From Mesorhabditis belari (Eukaryota; Nematoda; Chromadorea; Rhabditida; Rhabditidae): 64,000 bases of DNA. The notes under the pieces were generated by a model. It saw nothing but the letters and a program-made list of their open reading frames with translations, had not been told where the DNA came from and searched no databases. The DNA lies in the NCBI GenBank assembly GCA_958450365.1, contig CAUEEP010000724.1, positions 496,001 to 560,000 on the forward strand, in the 5' to 3' direction. A program made the position numbers and the translations under genes. Positions 27,112-37,284 of this stretch are shown one piece after another; position 1 is the first letter of the stretch; every line of letters begins with the position of its first letter.

Positions 27112-27225
27112 ATAGGTTGATGCATAAGTCTTTTTGTTCCTTTTCGTCTGCCGTTTCAAGCCAACAAATGCACCAATTAAACTACGGTTGATTTCATTAG
27201 AAAAACCAATTATTTTTCTGCAAAA
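27112..27225 (+). repeat. Mariner-type terminus, family H
   Basis: AATAGGTTGATGCATAAGTC and the following 80 bp repeat the 26644 copy almost exactly (TTCCTTTTCGTCTGCCGTTT). Confidence 0.65.
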
Positions 27226-27239
27226 TAACATTAAAACGG

Positions 27240-27740
27240 GTTTTAAAAAAAAAAAAAATACCGACTGGGGCTACCAGTGGTGAATTTATCGCATACACGA
27301 AATATATCAATCACAATACAACGACACACACAATACTAGGCTATATCTTAACTTAACCCACGTCATGACAGACGGCTCCCTAACCCTAAGCTCAATGGGG
27401 AACTAAATAGCTTTTTTGGTGGTGAAGGGAAGATGACGATGAAGGAGTGGCTTGTCACTTTAAAGAACTGGGGCCACAACCACCAGACTGCCCTCCAGAA
27501 AACCTCTCAACCCGAAGGGAAAGGAAATCCGAAGGGGGTGACCATGTCGCATGTGGGGTTCGAACCCTCAACCTTCCGATTAAGATAAAAGACACTTAAC
27601 CAGTCAGCCACACGTGCTTAGGTTTAAAAATATTTAATGCCTGGATTTTCTTGAGAGTATTTCAGTATGTATTGTATGATTAAGTATCACTGTGCATTTC
27701 TCTATGATTTCTTTCACTTTATCGTTTGAATAAAGTATTA
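27240..27740. repeat. Composite retro-repeat: tRNA-like head (minus) and LINE-type tail (plus)
   Basis: 27545-27622 on the minus strand is tRNA-like: A-box TGGCTGACTGGTTAAG and B-box GGTTCGAACCC. 27655-27735 on the plus strand (GTATGATTAAGTATCACTGT ... AATAAAGTATTATTATTA) matches the 3' tail of the LINE copy at 62.4-62.5 kb. The two parts point in opposite directions, so this is more likely a nested or juxtaposed pair than one SINE. Confidence 0.5.
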
Positions 27741-27764
27741 TTATTAGTATGAAGTCGGGTAGTC

Positions 27765-28100
27765 AAAAAGGGCTAACTCGATGATGCGGTTTAGACACCT
27801 TAGCTAAAGAAAACCTATCTTCGTGTCAATAGATAGAGAAAAAAAGCGTTTGATATTTCGCCAAAATTTCAGAGAAATTCATTCAGCCAATTTTCCCGTA
27901 GAGTTTTTTATAGATTTTTACGAAAAAGGCGTTTTTCACTCTCGAATTTGCTTGAAAGTGAACCGAAATTCATTTAAAAAGATGCAAATTGAACAAAAAA
28001 ACACTTTTTTTTTTTAGAGCAAACTATAGATTAATTGGTGAATTTGTTACTTTTTAACAGAAGTACGAAAAAAACGAAAAGACTTATGCATCAACCTATT
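27765..28100 (-). repeat. Mariner-derived non-autonomous repeat, family H, copy 2
   Basis: Inverse of the 19612-19950 copy in its outer half. It ends GACTTATGCATCAACCTATT, the inverse of the family terminus. The right-hand part recurs at 28428-28516. Confidence 0.55.
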
Positions 28101-28560
28101 AAATGCTTTAGCACTCACGTGTCACATAGGGTTTCCTCCAGAAAACCCCTCATGTACGTGGTGTTGACGGCGGTGAAAATGAAACGCAAATCGGAGACCA
28201 TCTGCAAAAATTCTCCAGTTGCACAAGAAAAACGTGGGTCGGGAAGAGTGCTTTCACACTATTACCTATTGCTATTGGCTATTGCTATTGCTAAAAGGCT
28301 ATTGCTATTGCTAAAAGGCTATTTCTTTAATGCCAGTCTTACCTTGTTCACGAAACGCGTCCAATCCACCTCCGAATCATTGTTGTTCTGTTTGATCTCT
28401 TGCTAGAAACACAAAAAAACACTTTTTTTATAGAGCAAACTATAGATTAATTCGTGAATTTGTTACTTTTTAACAGAAGTACGAAAAAAACGAAAAGACT
28501 TATGCATCAACCTAATATTTTCCTAAATCCATTTCTATTTCTATTTCGAAAGTAGCAACT

Positions 28561-28830
28561 TTGTTTAAAAATGTTTTTTTTTCTATAAACTCTAAACCTA
28601 TCCCTCTTTTTCGAGATTTATTCAAAGTTAATCCCACGGTTAGTTCAAGGAGAGGTTCTTTCGTTTTAGAAATTCCAGTTACCTCCAATAAGATTGTTTA
28701 TAACTCTTTTCCAATAAGAACTGCCAGAATTTGGAATCGACTCCCCAGAGGTTTGAGAGAGTCCAATAGTCTCGAAACCTTTAAATTATCTGTAGATGAT
28801 CTTGATCTTGAAGCTCTAGTGGATCCTTGA
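28561..28830 (+). pseudogene. LINE (non-LTR retrotransposon) reverse-transcriptase protein, C-terminal end
   Basis: An open frame of 89 codons up to the stop at 28828-28830 ends with SFPIRTARIWNRLPRGLR, then SLETFKLSVDDL. This matches the C-terminal tail typical of many non-LTR retrotransposon ORF2 proteins (NSFPxRxARxWNxLPxxxR, then F+K). The catalytic RT domain is absent. The 3' UTR runs to about 28975, ending AATAAAGTATCTATATAT, so this is a 5'-truncated insertion. Confidence 0.85.
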
Positions 28831-29070
28831 CATTATCTGTGCTACCCACATTTTACATATATTATACCGTGTTTCTTTTTATCGGCCCTTTTCGTGTTAT
28901 GTGTATGAATTCATGTGTTAATCTTAAATCCAGCGCACTTTATCTCAGGTCCTGAATAAAGTATCTATATATAAAGAGATTTACTTTTCTTTTCTTTTCT
29001 TTTCTTTCCTTTCTTTTTCTTTTCATTTCATTAATTTTCTTTCGTTTTCTTTCCTTTCGTTTTCCTTTCG

Positions 29071-29329
29071 GGATAGGCTAATTACCGCAATTTTTTTTGC
29101 GCAACAGGATCATTTGCGGATCATTTGCGCAACAGGATCATTTGCGCAACTGGGCCGTTTGCGCAACTCGCCATAACTTTCTTCTAAGTGGGCCAACCTT
29201 TATGATTTTGGTTTCATTTTGTAGATCTCAATAAGTGCAACAAAATGAAATCAAAATCATAAAGATTGGCCCACTTGGAAGGAAGTTATGGCGAGTGCAA
29301 TGACCCAGTTGCGGAAATTAGCCTACCCC
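29071..29329. repeat. Hairpin MITE, family D, copy 2
   Basis: GATAGGCTAATTACCGCAAT to AATTAGCCTACCCC, with the CATAAAGATTGG/CCAACCTTTATG inner pair. Confidence 0.8.
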
Positions 29330-29345
29330 TTCCTTTCCTTTTCTT

Positions 29346-29514
29346 GGGGTAGGCTAGTTTCCGCAATTTTTTTTGCGCAACATGGTTATTTGCGCAACAG
29401 GGTCGTTTGCGCAACTCGCCATAACTTTCTTCCAAGTGGGCCAATCTTTATGATTTTGGTTTCATTTTGTTGCACTTATTGAGATCAAAAAAAGTTGCGG
29501 AAACTAGCCTACCC
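29346..29514. repeat. Hairpin MITE, family D, copy 3 (shortened)
   Basis: GTAGGCTAGTTTCCGCAA to TTGCGGAAACTAGCCTAC. The right inner arm is missing. Confidence 0.8.
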
Positions 29515-29533
29515 TCTTTTCTTTTCTTTCCTT

Positions 29534-29940
29534 GGGGGTGGGACAAATGCGATCTTTTTTTGCGCACCTGGACATTTGCGCACCGTTTTTTTTGCTGGAA
29601 AAGGCCTTAGGCAAGGCCGTAGAGCTTCGAAAATATTTCCATATAAGGGAATCGTATGCGTAGATTCCGAATTTCGACAAATAAGACCTCGCTGACACGT
29701 CAAATTTGGGCTAAAAGGCAAAAACTACGCAACTTAACGCTTTTCCGCAGTTTTTGCCTTTTAGCCCAAATTTGACGTGTCAGCGAGGTCTGATTTGTCA
29801 AAATTCTGAATCTACGCATACGATTCCCTTATGTGAAAACATTTTCGGAGCTCTACGACCTTGCCTAAGGCCTTTTCCAGCAAAAAAAGGTGCGCAAATG
29901 TCCAGGTGCGCAAAAAAAAGGTCGCATTTGTCCCACCCCC
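29534..29940. repeat. Long-arm hairpin MITE, family C (GGTGGGACAAATGCGA)
   Basis: About 200-bp arms (GGGACAAATGCGATC, TTAGGCAAGGCCGTAG, TTTGACGTGTCAGCGAGG) pair around a short centre (AACTACGCAACTTAACGC). Copies of the same size at 40093-40497 and 55253-55628. The repeated ORF beginning [12 protein letters not shown] is an arm by-product. Confidence 0.85.
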
Positions 29941-29944
29941 CTTT

Positions 29945-31100
29945 CCTTTTCTTTCCTTTTCTTTTCTTTTTCTTTTTTAACTAGTTCCAATGTTGTATTT
30001 AGTCTCATTTTAAAATTTTGATAGATTTTAGACTTAAATTTTCCTCGACTTAATAATAAAAACAATAAAATCCATCTCTATTCATAAAAAGTCTAATGGT
30101 GGGTGGATTTGGCTAAGAAATAGGGAAATGAAAAGGAAATAAATGGGTAGAAAAAAAGGAAATGGCTGATTTGTGATTCATTTGGATAAAGAAAGGAGAA
30201 TTGGGGAGAATAAAGGGATTAAAGGACCAGAAATCCTTTCTCTACATAACCCACTCATTTTTGATATTCTTTTGATTTATTTTTCTCATCCAGCAAGTGG
30301 CCATGGTCTTAGATCTTAGAACTCAGATATCAGAGTCCTCGAGGCCGGCTCGGGGATTTTGAAAACACGGTTACCGTAGCCCGTGAGCTATCAAGTCTAT
30401 TTTACAGTAACCCAAGACAAAGCTAGAACAAATCATTGACTTAAAAGAAACACTGAAGTGTAAGCATATAAAGATTATACAAAATTTGTGACCTTTGCTG
30501 ACTTCTCACTGAAAATCTTGCGAAATTAATTCATGCAAAGTCGCAAAAACAAAAGTGAGCAACGTGCTCAAACGGAATTTTTAAAAAAATCAAACAAACT
30601 GTTCTACACAATTTAGATTCATCCTTCTGTACTCTGCTTTATTCAATAATCTTAATAGATTATTGAATAAAGCAGAGTACAGAAGGGTGGATCTAAACCC
30701 TTCTGTACTCTGCAAGAAAGTTGGGGTCATTCCCTTGTAAAAACTCTTAAACCATGGCCGGCTCGGGGATTTTGTTTTAGGACAAAGCAATTTGTCGAGT
30801 CGGGTTCATTTTCTAGGCATTCTAAAGTGCCAACAATTTTTTAGGCATTCTAAAGTGTTCACAAACATTAATAAATTAGATGGGATCCTTAAAAGGGAAT
30901 ATAAACATATACAGAGATCAGAAAACACCCGGATAAACCTTTTTGTTGTTTCCCTTGTTTTTCCCTTTATTTTTCCGAGATTCAATTCTGAACAAAATTG
31001 GTTTACTTTTGGTTAGACTCTTTAACCTGGCTTGATTTTGCTTCACGCTTAGTCCACAAAAAGTTTCTGGTCCTTCCAGAAGGTTATCGAACATCGAACA
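29945..31100. other. Unannotated stretch
   Basis: Contains a short hairpin at 30600-30710 (TTCTGTACTCTGCTTTATTC with its inverse) and CCGGCTCGGGGATTTTG occurring twice (30341, 30759). No gene was seen. Confidence 0.4.
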
Positions 31101-31109
31101 TCGAACATA

Positions 31110-31490
31110 GGCGCTCTGCTTCTTTTGCCATTGGCTCAACTTTGAGCTCAAATTTCTTTGTGTTGAGCTGTCTAATTTAAACATTTTTGGTATCACTAGA
31201 TGCGCCAAGTCTTTCTCTATCGATTGGTACAAAAACTATTTAAATTAGACAGCTCAACACCAAGAAATTTGAGTTCAAAGTTGGATTGCCAATGGCAAAG
31301 GGGGCGGGGCGGGTATAAATGGTCCCTTTGCCACTTTGAGCTCGGATTTCTTGGTGTTGGGCTGTCCAATTGAAATAGCTTTTGTACCAATCGATAGAGA
31401 AAGACTTGACGCATCTAATGATAACAAGAATTTATAAATTGGACAGTCCAACACCAAGAAATTTGAGTTCAAAGTTGTCCAATGGCAAAA
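31110..31490. repeat. Nested hairpin repeat (CAACACCAAGAAATTTGAG)
   Basis: Four alternating-orientation copies of a segment containing AACACCAAGAAATTTGAGTT and AATCGATAGAGAAAGACTTG. They look like inverted pairs of a small MITE inserted in or beside one another. Confidence 0.6.
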
Positions 31491-32202
31491 GGAGCATACG
31501 CTCAGGCTCAGGCCTAAGCCTAAGCCTGAGCCTGAGCCAAATGTCCCAAAATCCTCCAGAAACCAAGCTAAACCTGACCAGCTCTGTCTTGGCCTCACCT
31601 AATATCTCTGCACCGACTACTAACAATTAAATTACCCCATAGTCTATCAAAGCAGTGATCTATGGTTTCAAAAGTACTTACCGATGCAGTCTGGTCAATT
31701 TTTAAGGCACGGGCAGACTTGGAGAGCTCAGGGTCAAAAAGAAAAGAAAAGAAAGTTCATCGTCGATTCATGAAGGATCCGAATGTGTTGGAAACTTTCT
31801 AGACCCAATATTTTAAATGTTCAAGAGGCTAGAAATTCAGCTCTCTATATTTTCTTGTTTTACCTGTCGAGTCTGCAAAACTTCAGGATGAAAAGTTTAT
31901 CAACAATTCATGAAGTTCATGAAAAGTTCACGATACTCTTTTGTACGTTCTTTATTCTAATCCGATTCCAGAATTGATTCAAAGACAATTTTCCCAGGTT
32001 AGACCAAGCTCTGTCAAGATCAAGCTTGGCTAGTTACTGGCCTGACTTCTGAGTTGGCTTTAGAAGCTCTAGAGCCCGGTTGGAACTCTGGTTCAGATTC
32101 TTAGACTATTGTCAGCCTAGAAAAGCTTATTATTATTTTTTGAAGAGTTTGAGGTTTCGTAGATACAAGGTTTTACACTTGAAAAATACGAAAAGGAACG
32201 TA

Positions 32203-32776
32203 AAGACTTTCTGGACAGCTTCTAGACAACTTCTAGCTTCTAGACAGCTTCTAGCTTCTGGACAGCTTCTAGCTTCTGAACAGCTTCTGGACAGCTTCTA
32301 GCTTCTGGACTAGCTTTTGAACAGCTTCTAGCTTCTAGACAGCTTCTAGCTTCTAGACAGCTTCTAGCTTCTGGACAGCTTCTAGCTTCTGAACAGCTTC
32401 TGGACAGCTTCTAGCTTCTAGACAGCTTCTAGCTTCTGAACAGCTTCTGGACAGCTTCTAGCTTCTGGACAGCTTCTAGCTTTTGAACAGCTTCTAGCTT
32501 CTAGACAGCTTCTAGCTTCTAGACAGCTTCTAGCTTCTAGACAGCTTCTAGCTTCTGGACAGCTTCTAGCTTCTGAACAGCTTCTGGACAGCTTCTAGCT
32601 TCTAGACAGCTTCTAGCTTCTGAACAGCTTCTGGACAGCTTCTAGCTTCTGGACAGCTTCTAGCTTTTGAACAGCTTCTAGCTTTTGAACAGCTTCTAGC
32701 TTCTAGACAGCTTCTAGCTTCTGAACAGCTTCTAGCTTCTGGTTAGCTTCTAGCTTCTAGCTTCTAGCTTCTGGAC
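32203..32776. repeat. 9/18-bp satellite (AGCTTCTAGCTTCTGGAC)n
   Basis: Units CAGCTTCTAGCTTCTGGA and variants (CTTTTGAA, CTTCTAGA) run about 570 bp, with a visible higher-order pattern of unit types repeated across the array. Confidence 0.95.
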
Positions 32777-33326
32777 AACGATAGATTTCAACAATGGTTC
32801 AGCATCTTGATTCCAGTATCACAATCCAGTTTACTTTTAAAGTCTAATCGTGGGATAGACTTTTAATCGAGAAAAGTTCATTCGGAATTCATTCGGAATT
32901 CATTCGGAGGCCAGAATACCCCTGGATCCTTTATCCCCCCATCCAGGTCTATATTTCCTTCTCCTCCCCCTCTTTCCCTCCAATACTTCCCCATTTTTTT
33001 TCGCCCCGAGAGCAATTCTCATTCTCATTCGATGCATACTTGTGTGTTTCCCCTCAACAAACGCAAAAAAAGGATCAGAAATTTTTTATTCTTTCCCCCC
33101 GTAGCCCTTTTCTTATTCCCCTTTTTGTGTCGATTTTCCCGGATAATTCGCCTCTATTCTCGGAGAGACCTCCATTTACTCATCTCCTCTCAATTCTTTC
33201 ATCTCTTTTCCTCTTTAATTGCCATTCAACAATTTTTGCTTTTTCTTCTATTGCACAATTTGTGTCAGATTCGAAAACAATAGGTTTTATTTTTAGCCTA
33301 CCTTTGAACAAAGCTGTTTTAAAGTT

Positions 33327-33645
33327 GATCTCTTGGCCTAGGCTTAGGCTTAGGCTCAGGCTTAGGCTTAGGCTCAGGCTTGGACTTAGTGCGTAGGCTA
33401 GCGGCTAGCGCCTAGCACTAAGTCTATTTGAGTTTGGGCTGAACCCCTATTTTTTGGATTAGGCTTAGGCTCAGGCTTAGGCTCAGGCTTAGGCTCAGGC
33501 TTAGGCTCAGGCTTAGGCTCAGGCTTAGGCTCAGGCTTAGGCTCAGGCTTAGGCTCAGGCTTAGGCTCAGGCTTAGGCTCAGGCTTAGGCTCAGGCTTAG
33601 GCTCAGGCTTAGGCTCAGGCTTAGGCTCAGGCTTAGGCTTATTAG
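33327..33645 (+). repeat. Telomere-type array (TTAGGCTCAGGC)n
   Basis: Alternating TTAGGC and TCAGGC hexamers give a 12-bp period. TTAGGC is the known nematode telomere unit. The array is interrupted at 33381-33460 by a unique flank (ACTTAGTGCGTAGGCTAGCG ... TTTGGGCTGAACCCC), and a second copy of that flank follows at 33648-33735. Confidence 0.9.
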
Positions 33646-33735
33646 GCTTGGACCTAGTGAGAAGGCTAGCGGCTAGCGCCTCGCACTAAGTCTATTTGGG
33701 TTTGGGCTAAACCCCCCTTTTCTGGATCTCGGTAG
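33381..33735 (+). repeat. Shared flank of the TTAGGC-type arrays
   Basis: Two copies (33381-33460 and 33648-33735) of an 80-bp sequence: GCTTGGACTTAGTGCG, GCTAGCGGCTAGCGCCT, CACTAAGTCTATTTG, GGGCTGAACCCC. A third, inverted copy lies at 13570-13660, also next to GCCTAA repeats. It contains the palindromic word GGCTAGCGGCTAGCGCC. Confidence 0.75.
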
Positions 33736-33739
33736 GCTT

Positions 33740-34595
33740 AGGTTTAGGCTTTAAACAAACTAAAGATGGACCTGAACTACGGTAGCCTGTTATAGACAAC
33801 TAGTCCAATTTTGTGCTACTGTTATAGACAACTAGTCCTAATCTCGGAGATGTTACTCTCAATTCTGGACGCGTCAACCTGAGAAAACTAACATAACTAG
33901 GTAAGGCCAGGCTGGCTTTAGATTGTGGTCGGATCTAGAAAAGTGGATCTTGTCCTAAATCGATAATAACTGTTTTTTTACTAACTTTACTATAGAATAC
34001 TAGAACTGCTTTATTGTTTCCTATTTCTTATTTTTTCCTTGCCCTTTTCCCTAAAACTATCGTAACTACCGTAATCGTTTTTCACGGTTAATTCATTCCC
34101 TAACGTGTTCTCTTTCTACCGTAATCTACCGTAACCTTGTCTCTATTTTTATCCAATTTATTCTCTTTTTCTGTAATAGTTTAAAAAGAAGAAATAGAGA
34201 ATTAGACAAATTGAATAAAAACTAAAAAAAGGTTCGATTCAAAAACGATTCAAAAACTGACTTCAGAAAAGGAGAAGATTTCGAAATGAGCCAAAATTCA
34301 AAATATTTTCCTGGGTATTCGATTTCTCAAGCTTTCCCCTCTTTCTCTCACTTTTTTTCCTTCAAAAAAGGTGTGTGGTTGACGTCTTCTAGCTGAATAT
34401 CTTTTATTTTTCCTTCCTCTTTTCTTTTTCTTTACTTTCAAAGTTTCTCTTCTTGAAGAACACCCAAGAAAAAGATTTTCTTTTGCCCCAAAAATTTCAC
34501 GATTGACTTTATTTTTTTAGATTAAACTACTAGTAAAACTAAAAAATTACCCTATTTTCTTACTTTTCTTTATTTCTTTATTAACTTCTTTAACA
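33740..34595. other. Unannotated stretch
   Basis: TGTTATAGACAACTAGTCC occurs twice (33789, 33821). The rest is AT-rich with CTACCGTAA words. No gene or known element was seen. Confidence 0.4.
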
Positions 34596-34596
34596 A

Positions 34597-34778
34597 TTTT
34601 GTGTAAATTTGACATTTCTTGAAAACCAGTTTTTGAATCGTTCTGAAAATTTGGGTATAAGCTTCATTTTTGCTTCTCTACAACTTTTCCATTGACACCA
34701 AAATGGGTTTCTTTTCGAAGAAAGTGCTCAAACTGTCACATATGACAATAGCCGGCAGTTTTCAATTCACCAACCCAA
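34597..34778. repeat. Mariner-type family F, right-end fragment
   Basis: Ends TTTTCAATTCACCAACCCAA and carries the internal TCAAGAAATGTCA/CTACAACTTTTCCATTGACA block of the 15959-16689 element. Confidence 0.7.
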
Positions 34779-35080
34779 TCAATTAAAAATAATAATTAAA
34801 AAAGTAATTAAACAAATTGGGTTCAATTTCATTTTACTTTAAATCAATTTAAAGGAATTCTCTCTTGAAATAATAAAATTCTGACGACAGATGCCTTTCG
34901 AACCGTCTATCGTACACTTTGCCTTTCAGACGTTTCCGCGCCAAACGTCGGGAACTACCGTAACCCGGCGCAATAAAGAGCCCCGCCACAAAGAATTTTT
35001 CATTTTTCATTTTTCAGTCTTTCGTCGTGTTTTATTTTTTCAGTCTTTTTTTCTTTTTATATTTTCTTTTTCTATTTTCT

Positions 35081-35727
35081 TTTTTTCCATTGACATCAAA
35101 ATGGGTTTCTTTTGAAGAAAGTGCTCAAACTGTCACATCTGACAATAGCCCGCAGTTTTCAATTCACCAATCCAATAAATAAATAAAAAAAGTTGTAGAG
35201 AATCAAAAATTAGGCTTATAGCCAAATTTCCAAAAAGATACACTTAGTAGTTTCGCTTAAAATGCAAGTTTTGTGAAAAATTGGCACAATTTGGCATTTC
35301 TTGAAAACCAAAAAAAAAAATGATGTAAAATCGGCTGGAAAAATGCTCGTAAAAAAAGGGGAAAAAAGGAGGAGGGAGAGAAGGAGGGAAGGAAGGCAGA
35401 CAGAAATACGGCCAGAAAGCACAGAAAGACACAGAAAGCGACAGAGACGACAGAAAGACGGACAGAAAGGCAGACAGAAAGACAGACAGAAAGACAGACA
35501 GATACCGTAACCCCCCCTCCTTTTCCGCCATTTCATTTGTGAAAATTCGTAAATTTGGCATTTCTTGAAAACTAGTTTTTGAATCGTCCTGAAAATTTAG
35601 ATATTAGCTTCATTTTTGATTCTCTACAACTTTTCCATTGACGCCGAAATGGGTTTCTTTTAAAGAAAGTGCTCAAACTGTCACATATGACAATAGCCTG
35701 CAGTTTTCAATTCACCAACCCAATATA
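35081..35727. repeat. Mariner-type family F, rearranged copies with purine-rich insert
   Basis: A right-end fragment (35081-35176) is followed by a longer copy (35187-35727) ending TTTTCAATTCACCAACCCAA. The centre holds a GAGAAGG/AGACAGACAGAAAG purine-rich tract (35355-35502), so the ORFs reading through it are not genes. Confidence 0.65.
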
Positions 35728-35729
35728 TT

Positions 35730-36178
35730 GAAATCTTCTGTCGAAAGGCTTCTTTTGTTTCTAGCCGTATTCTTACTAGGGAATTTTGTTAACTTATCGT
35801 GGCTTTTTTGACTCGGGAAATAGCCTATCTGATTCTGAGCAAAATTCTCCTCTTCATCTTCAAAAGGGAATCTTCATCACTTGAAGGACACGTCCCGAAT
35901 CCCCTCCAATTTCTTCATATCTCCCACTCAAATTGCCTACTCTTTTTCATCTGAAATTCTTTTTTCCTTTTAAGAGATTATTTTTGTGCATTTGTGAATC
36001 AATTTTGAGATGTGGGGATCAAAAGGAAATGAATTTCTCCATCTCCTTCAATTCCCCAAAATTAATCCCTCTCTGAGGAAAATACCCACGCAAAACTCAC
36101 GTTTTCCTTGCGCTGTTTTGTGATCTAGTTTAATGAAACTCGTATTTTCAAATTAAAAAGGCTCAATCTATGATAAAC
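35730..36178. other. Unannotated stretch
   Basis: No gene was recognised. A segment near 35775-35830 (TAGGGAATTTTGTTAACTTA, GACTCGGGAAATAGCCTA) recurs in inverse at 39170-39220 inside a phosphatase intron. Confidence 0.4.
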
Positions 36179-36617
36179 TATCGTAAAAAAAACTCTAATA
36201 AAACGGCGCCTATAGGAGCGTCTTGTAGTCGAAGTTTACTCACAAATAAACGCTTATAACTTGGCACTAGTAGCTTTGTTTCTTTGTGCTTAGGTATCAA
36301 ATTAAAGTAGAGAAAATGAGTAATTTTTGAAGATATAACACTTATTTTTAGCATCAACCAGTGCTTAGAAAAAAGTGATTGAAAAATGATGAAAAATCGG
36401 CTTTTTTTGCCACTTTTCAATCACTTTTTTCTAAGCACTGGTTAATGCTAAAAATAAGTGTTATATCTTAAAAAATCACCCATTTTCTCTACTTTAATTT
36501 GATACCTAAGCACAGAGAAACAAACCTACTAGTGTCAAGTTATAAGCGTTTGTTTGAGTGTAAACTTAGACTACATGACGCCTCTATAAGGGGGAGCTCT
36601 ATTACAGCATTTACGGG
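36179..36617. repeat. Hairpin MITE, family B, full copy
   Basis: Same structure as 22662-23097, ending GCATTTACGGG. Followed directly by the 270-bp segment duplicated from 23488-23757. Confidence 0.85.
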
Positions 36618-36894
36618 ACATTCATTTTAAAAAAATCACCAACAGATCATCCAGATCAGTTTTTTTTCTTTTCTTTCAATTACTTAATCTTTTTCCAGTT
36701 GAATCTAATCTCTTTATCCCATTTTTACACTTTTTTTCTTTCCGAAAATAGAGAATTGAAGCATTTGTCTCACTCAACGAATTTTTTTTGCCTTTTTCAC
36801 TCACTTTTGAACAACTTGATCTCTTGTCGATCTTGTGTATGTGATCTCGTCACCCTAATCACATTTGTTGATTCATTGTCGATCCATAAATACT
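36618..36894 (+). repeat. Low-copy segment duplicated at 23488-23757
   Basis: Partner of the 23.5 kb segment, lying between a full and a half family B MITE. Confidence 0.8.
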
Positions 36895-37107
36895 CTAATA
36901 GAAGCCTCCCTATAGGAACGTCGCGTAGTTTAAGTTTGCCCTCAAAGAACCGCTCATATCTCGGCACCCAGACATTTGTTTCTGCGCGTTTAGATATCAA
37001 ATTAAAGTAGAGAAAATGGGTGATTTTTTAAGATATAACACTTATTTTTGGCATTAACCAGTGCTTAGAAAAAAGTGATTAAAAAATGATGAAAAATCGG
37101 CTTTTTT
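36886..37107. repeat. Hairpin MITE, family B, left half
   Basis: Starts TACTCTAATAGAAGCCTCCC and stops near the hairpin centre. Its sequence type (CCTCCCTATAGGAACGTCGC) is closest to the right arm of the 46644-47082 copy. Confidence 0.75.
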
Positions 37108-37284
37108 TTGCCACTTTTCAATCTTTCTTTTTTCAAGTTTTTATCAAATCTTTCTACTTTTCGTTTGCTTCTGTTTTTATATTTTTGTTCTCACGAATAT
37201 CTATGCCATTCTTTCATTCATTTAACTTTTAAACATCTACGATTTATGAAAAAGTTCTCATTTTCAGAAATTCTCTCCCTCAGA

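Larger units (their letters stand above)
7451..37284. other. Gene desert of about 30 kb rich in satellites and transposon relics
   Basis: Between the hexokinase flank and the phosphatase no set of phase-compatible exons with conserved motifs could be assembled on either strand. The only recognisable protein fragments are transposon-derived. More than ten distinct tandem arrays and at least seven hairpin families, listed individually, fill about half of it. Confidence 0.6.

Noticed and set aside
29509..29984. Conserved-looking [18 protein letters not shown] found several times in the window
   Set aside because: It lies wholly in the arms of the family C hairpin MITE and appears on both strands because the element is a palindrome.
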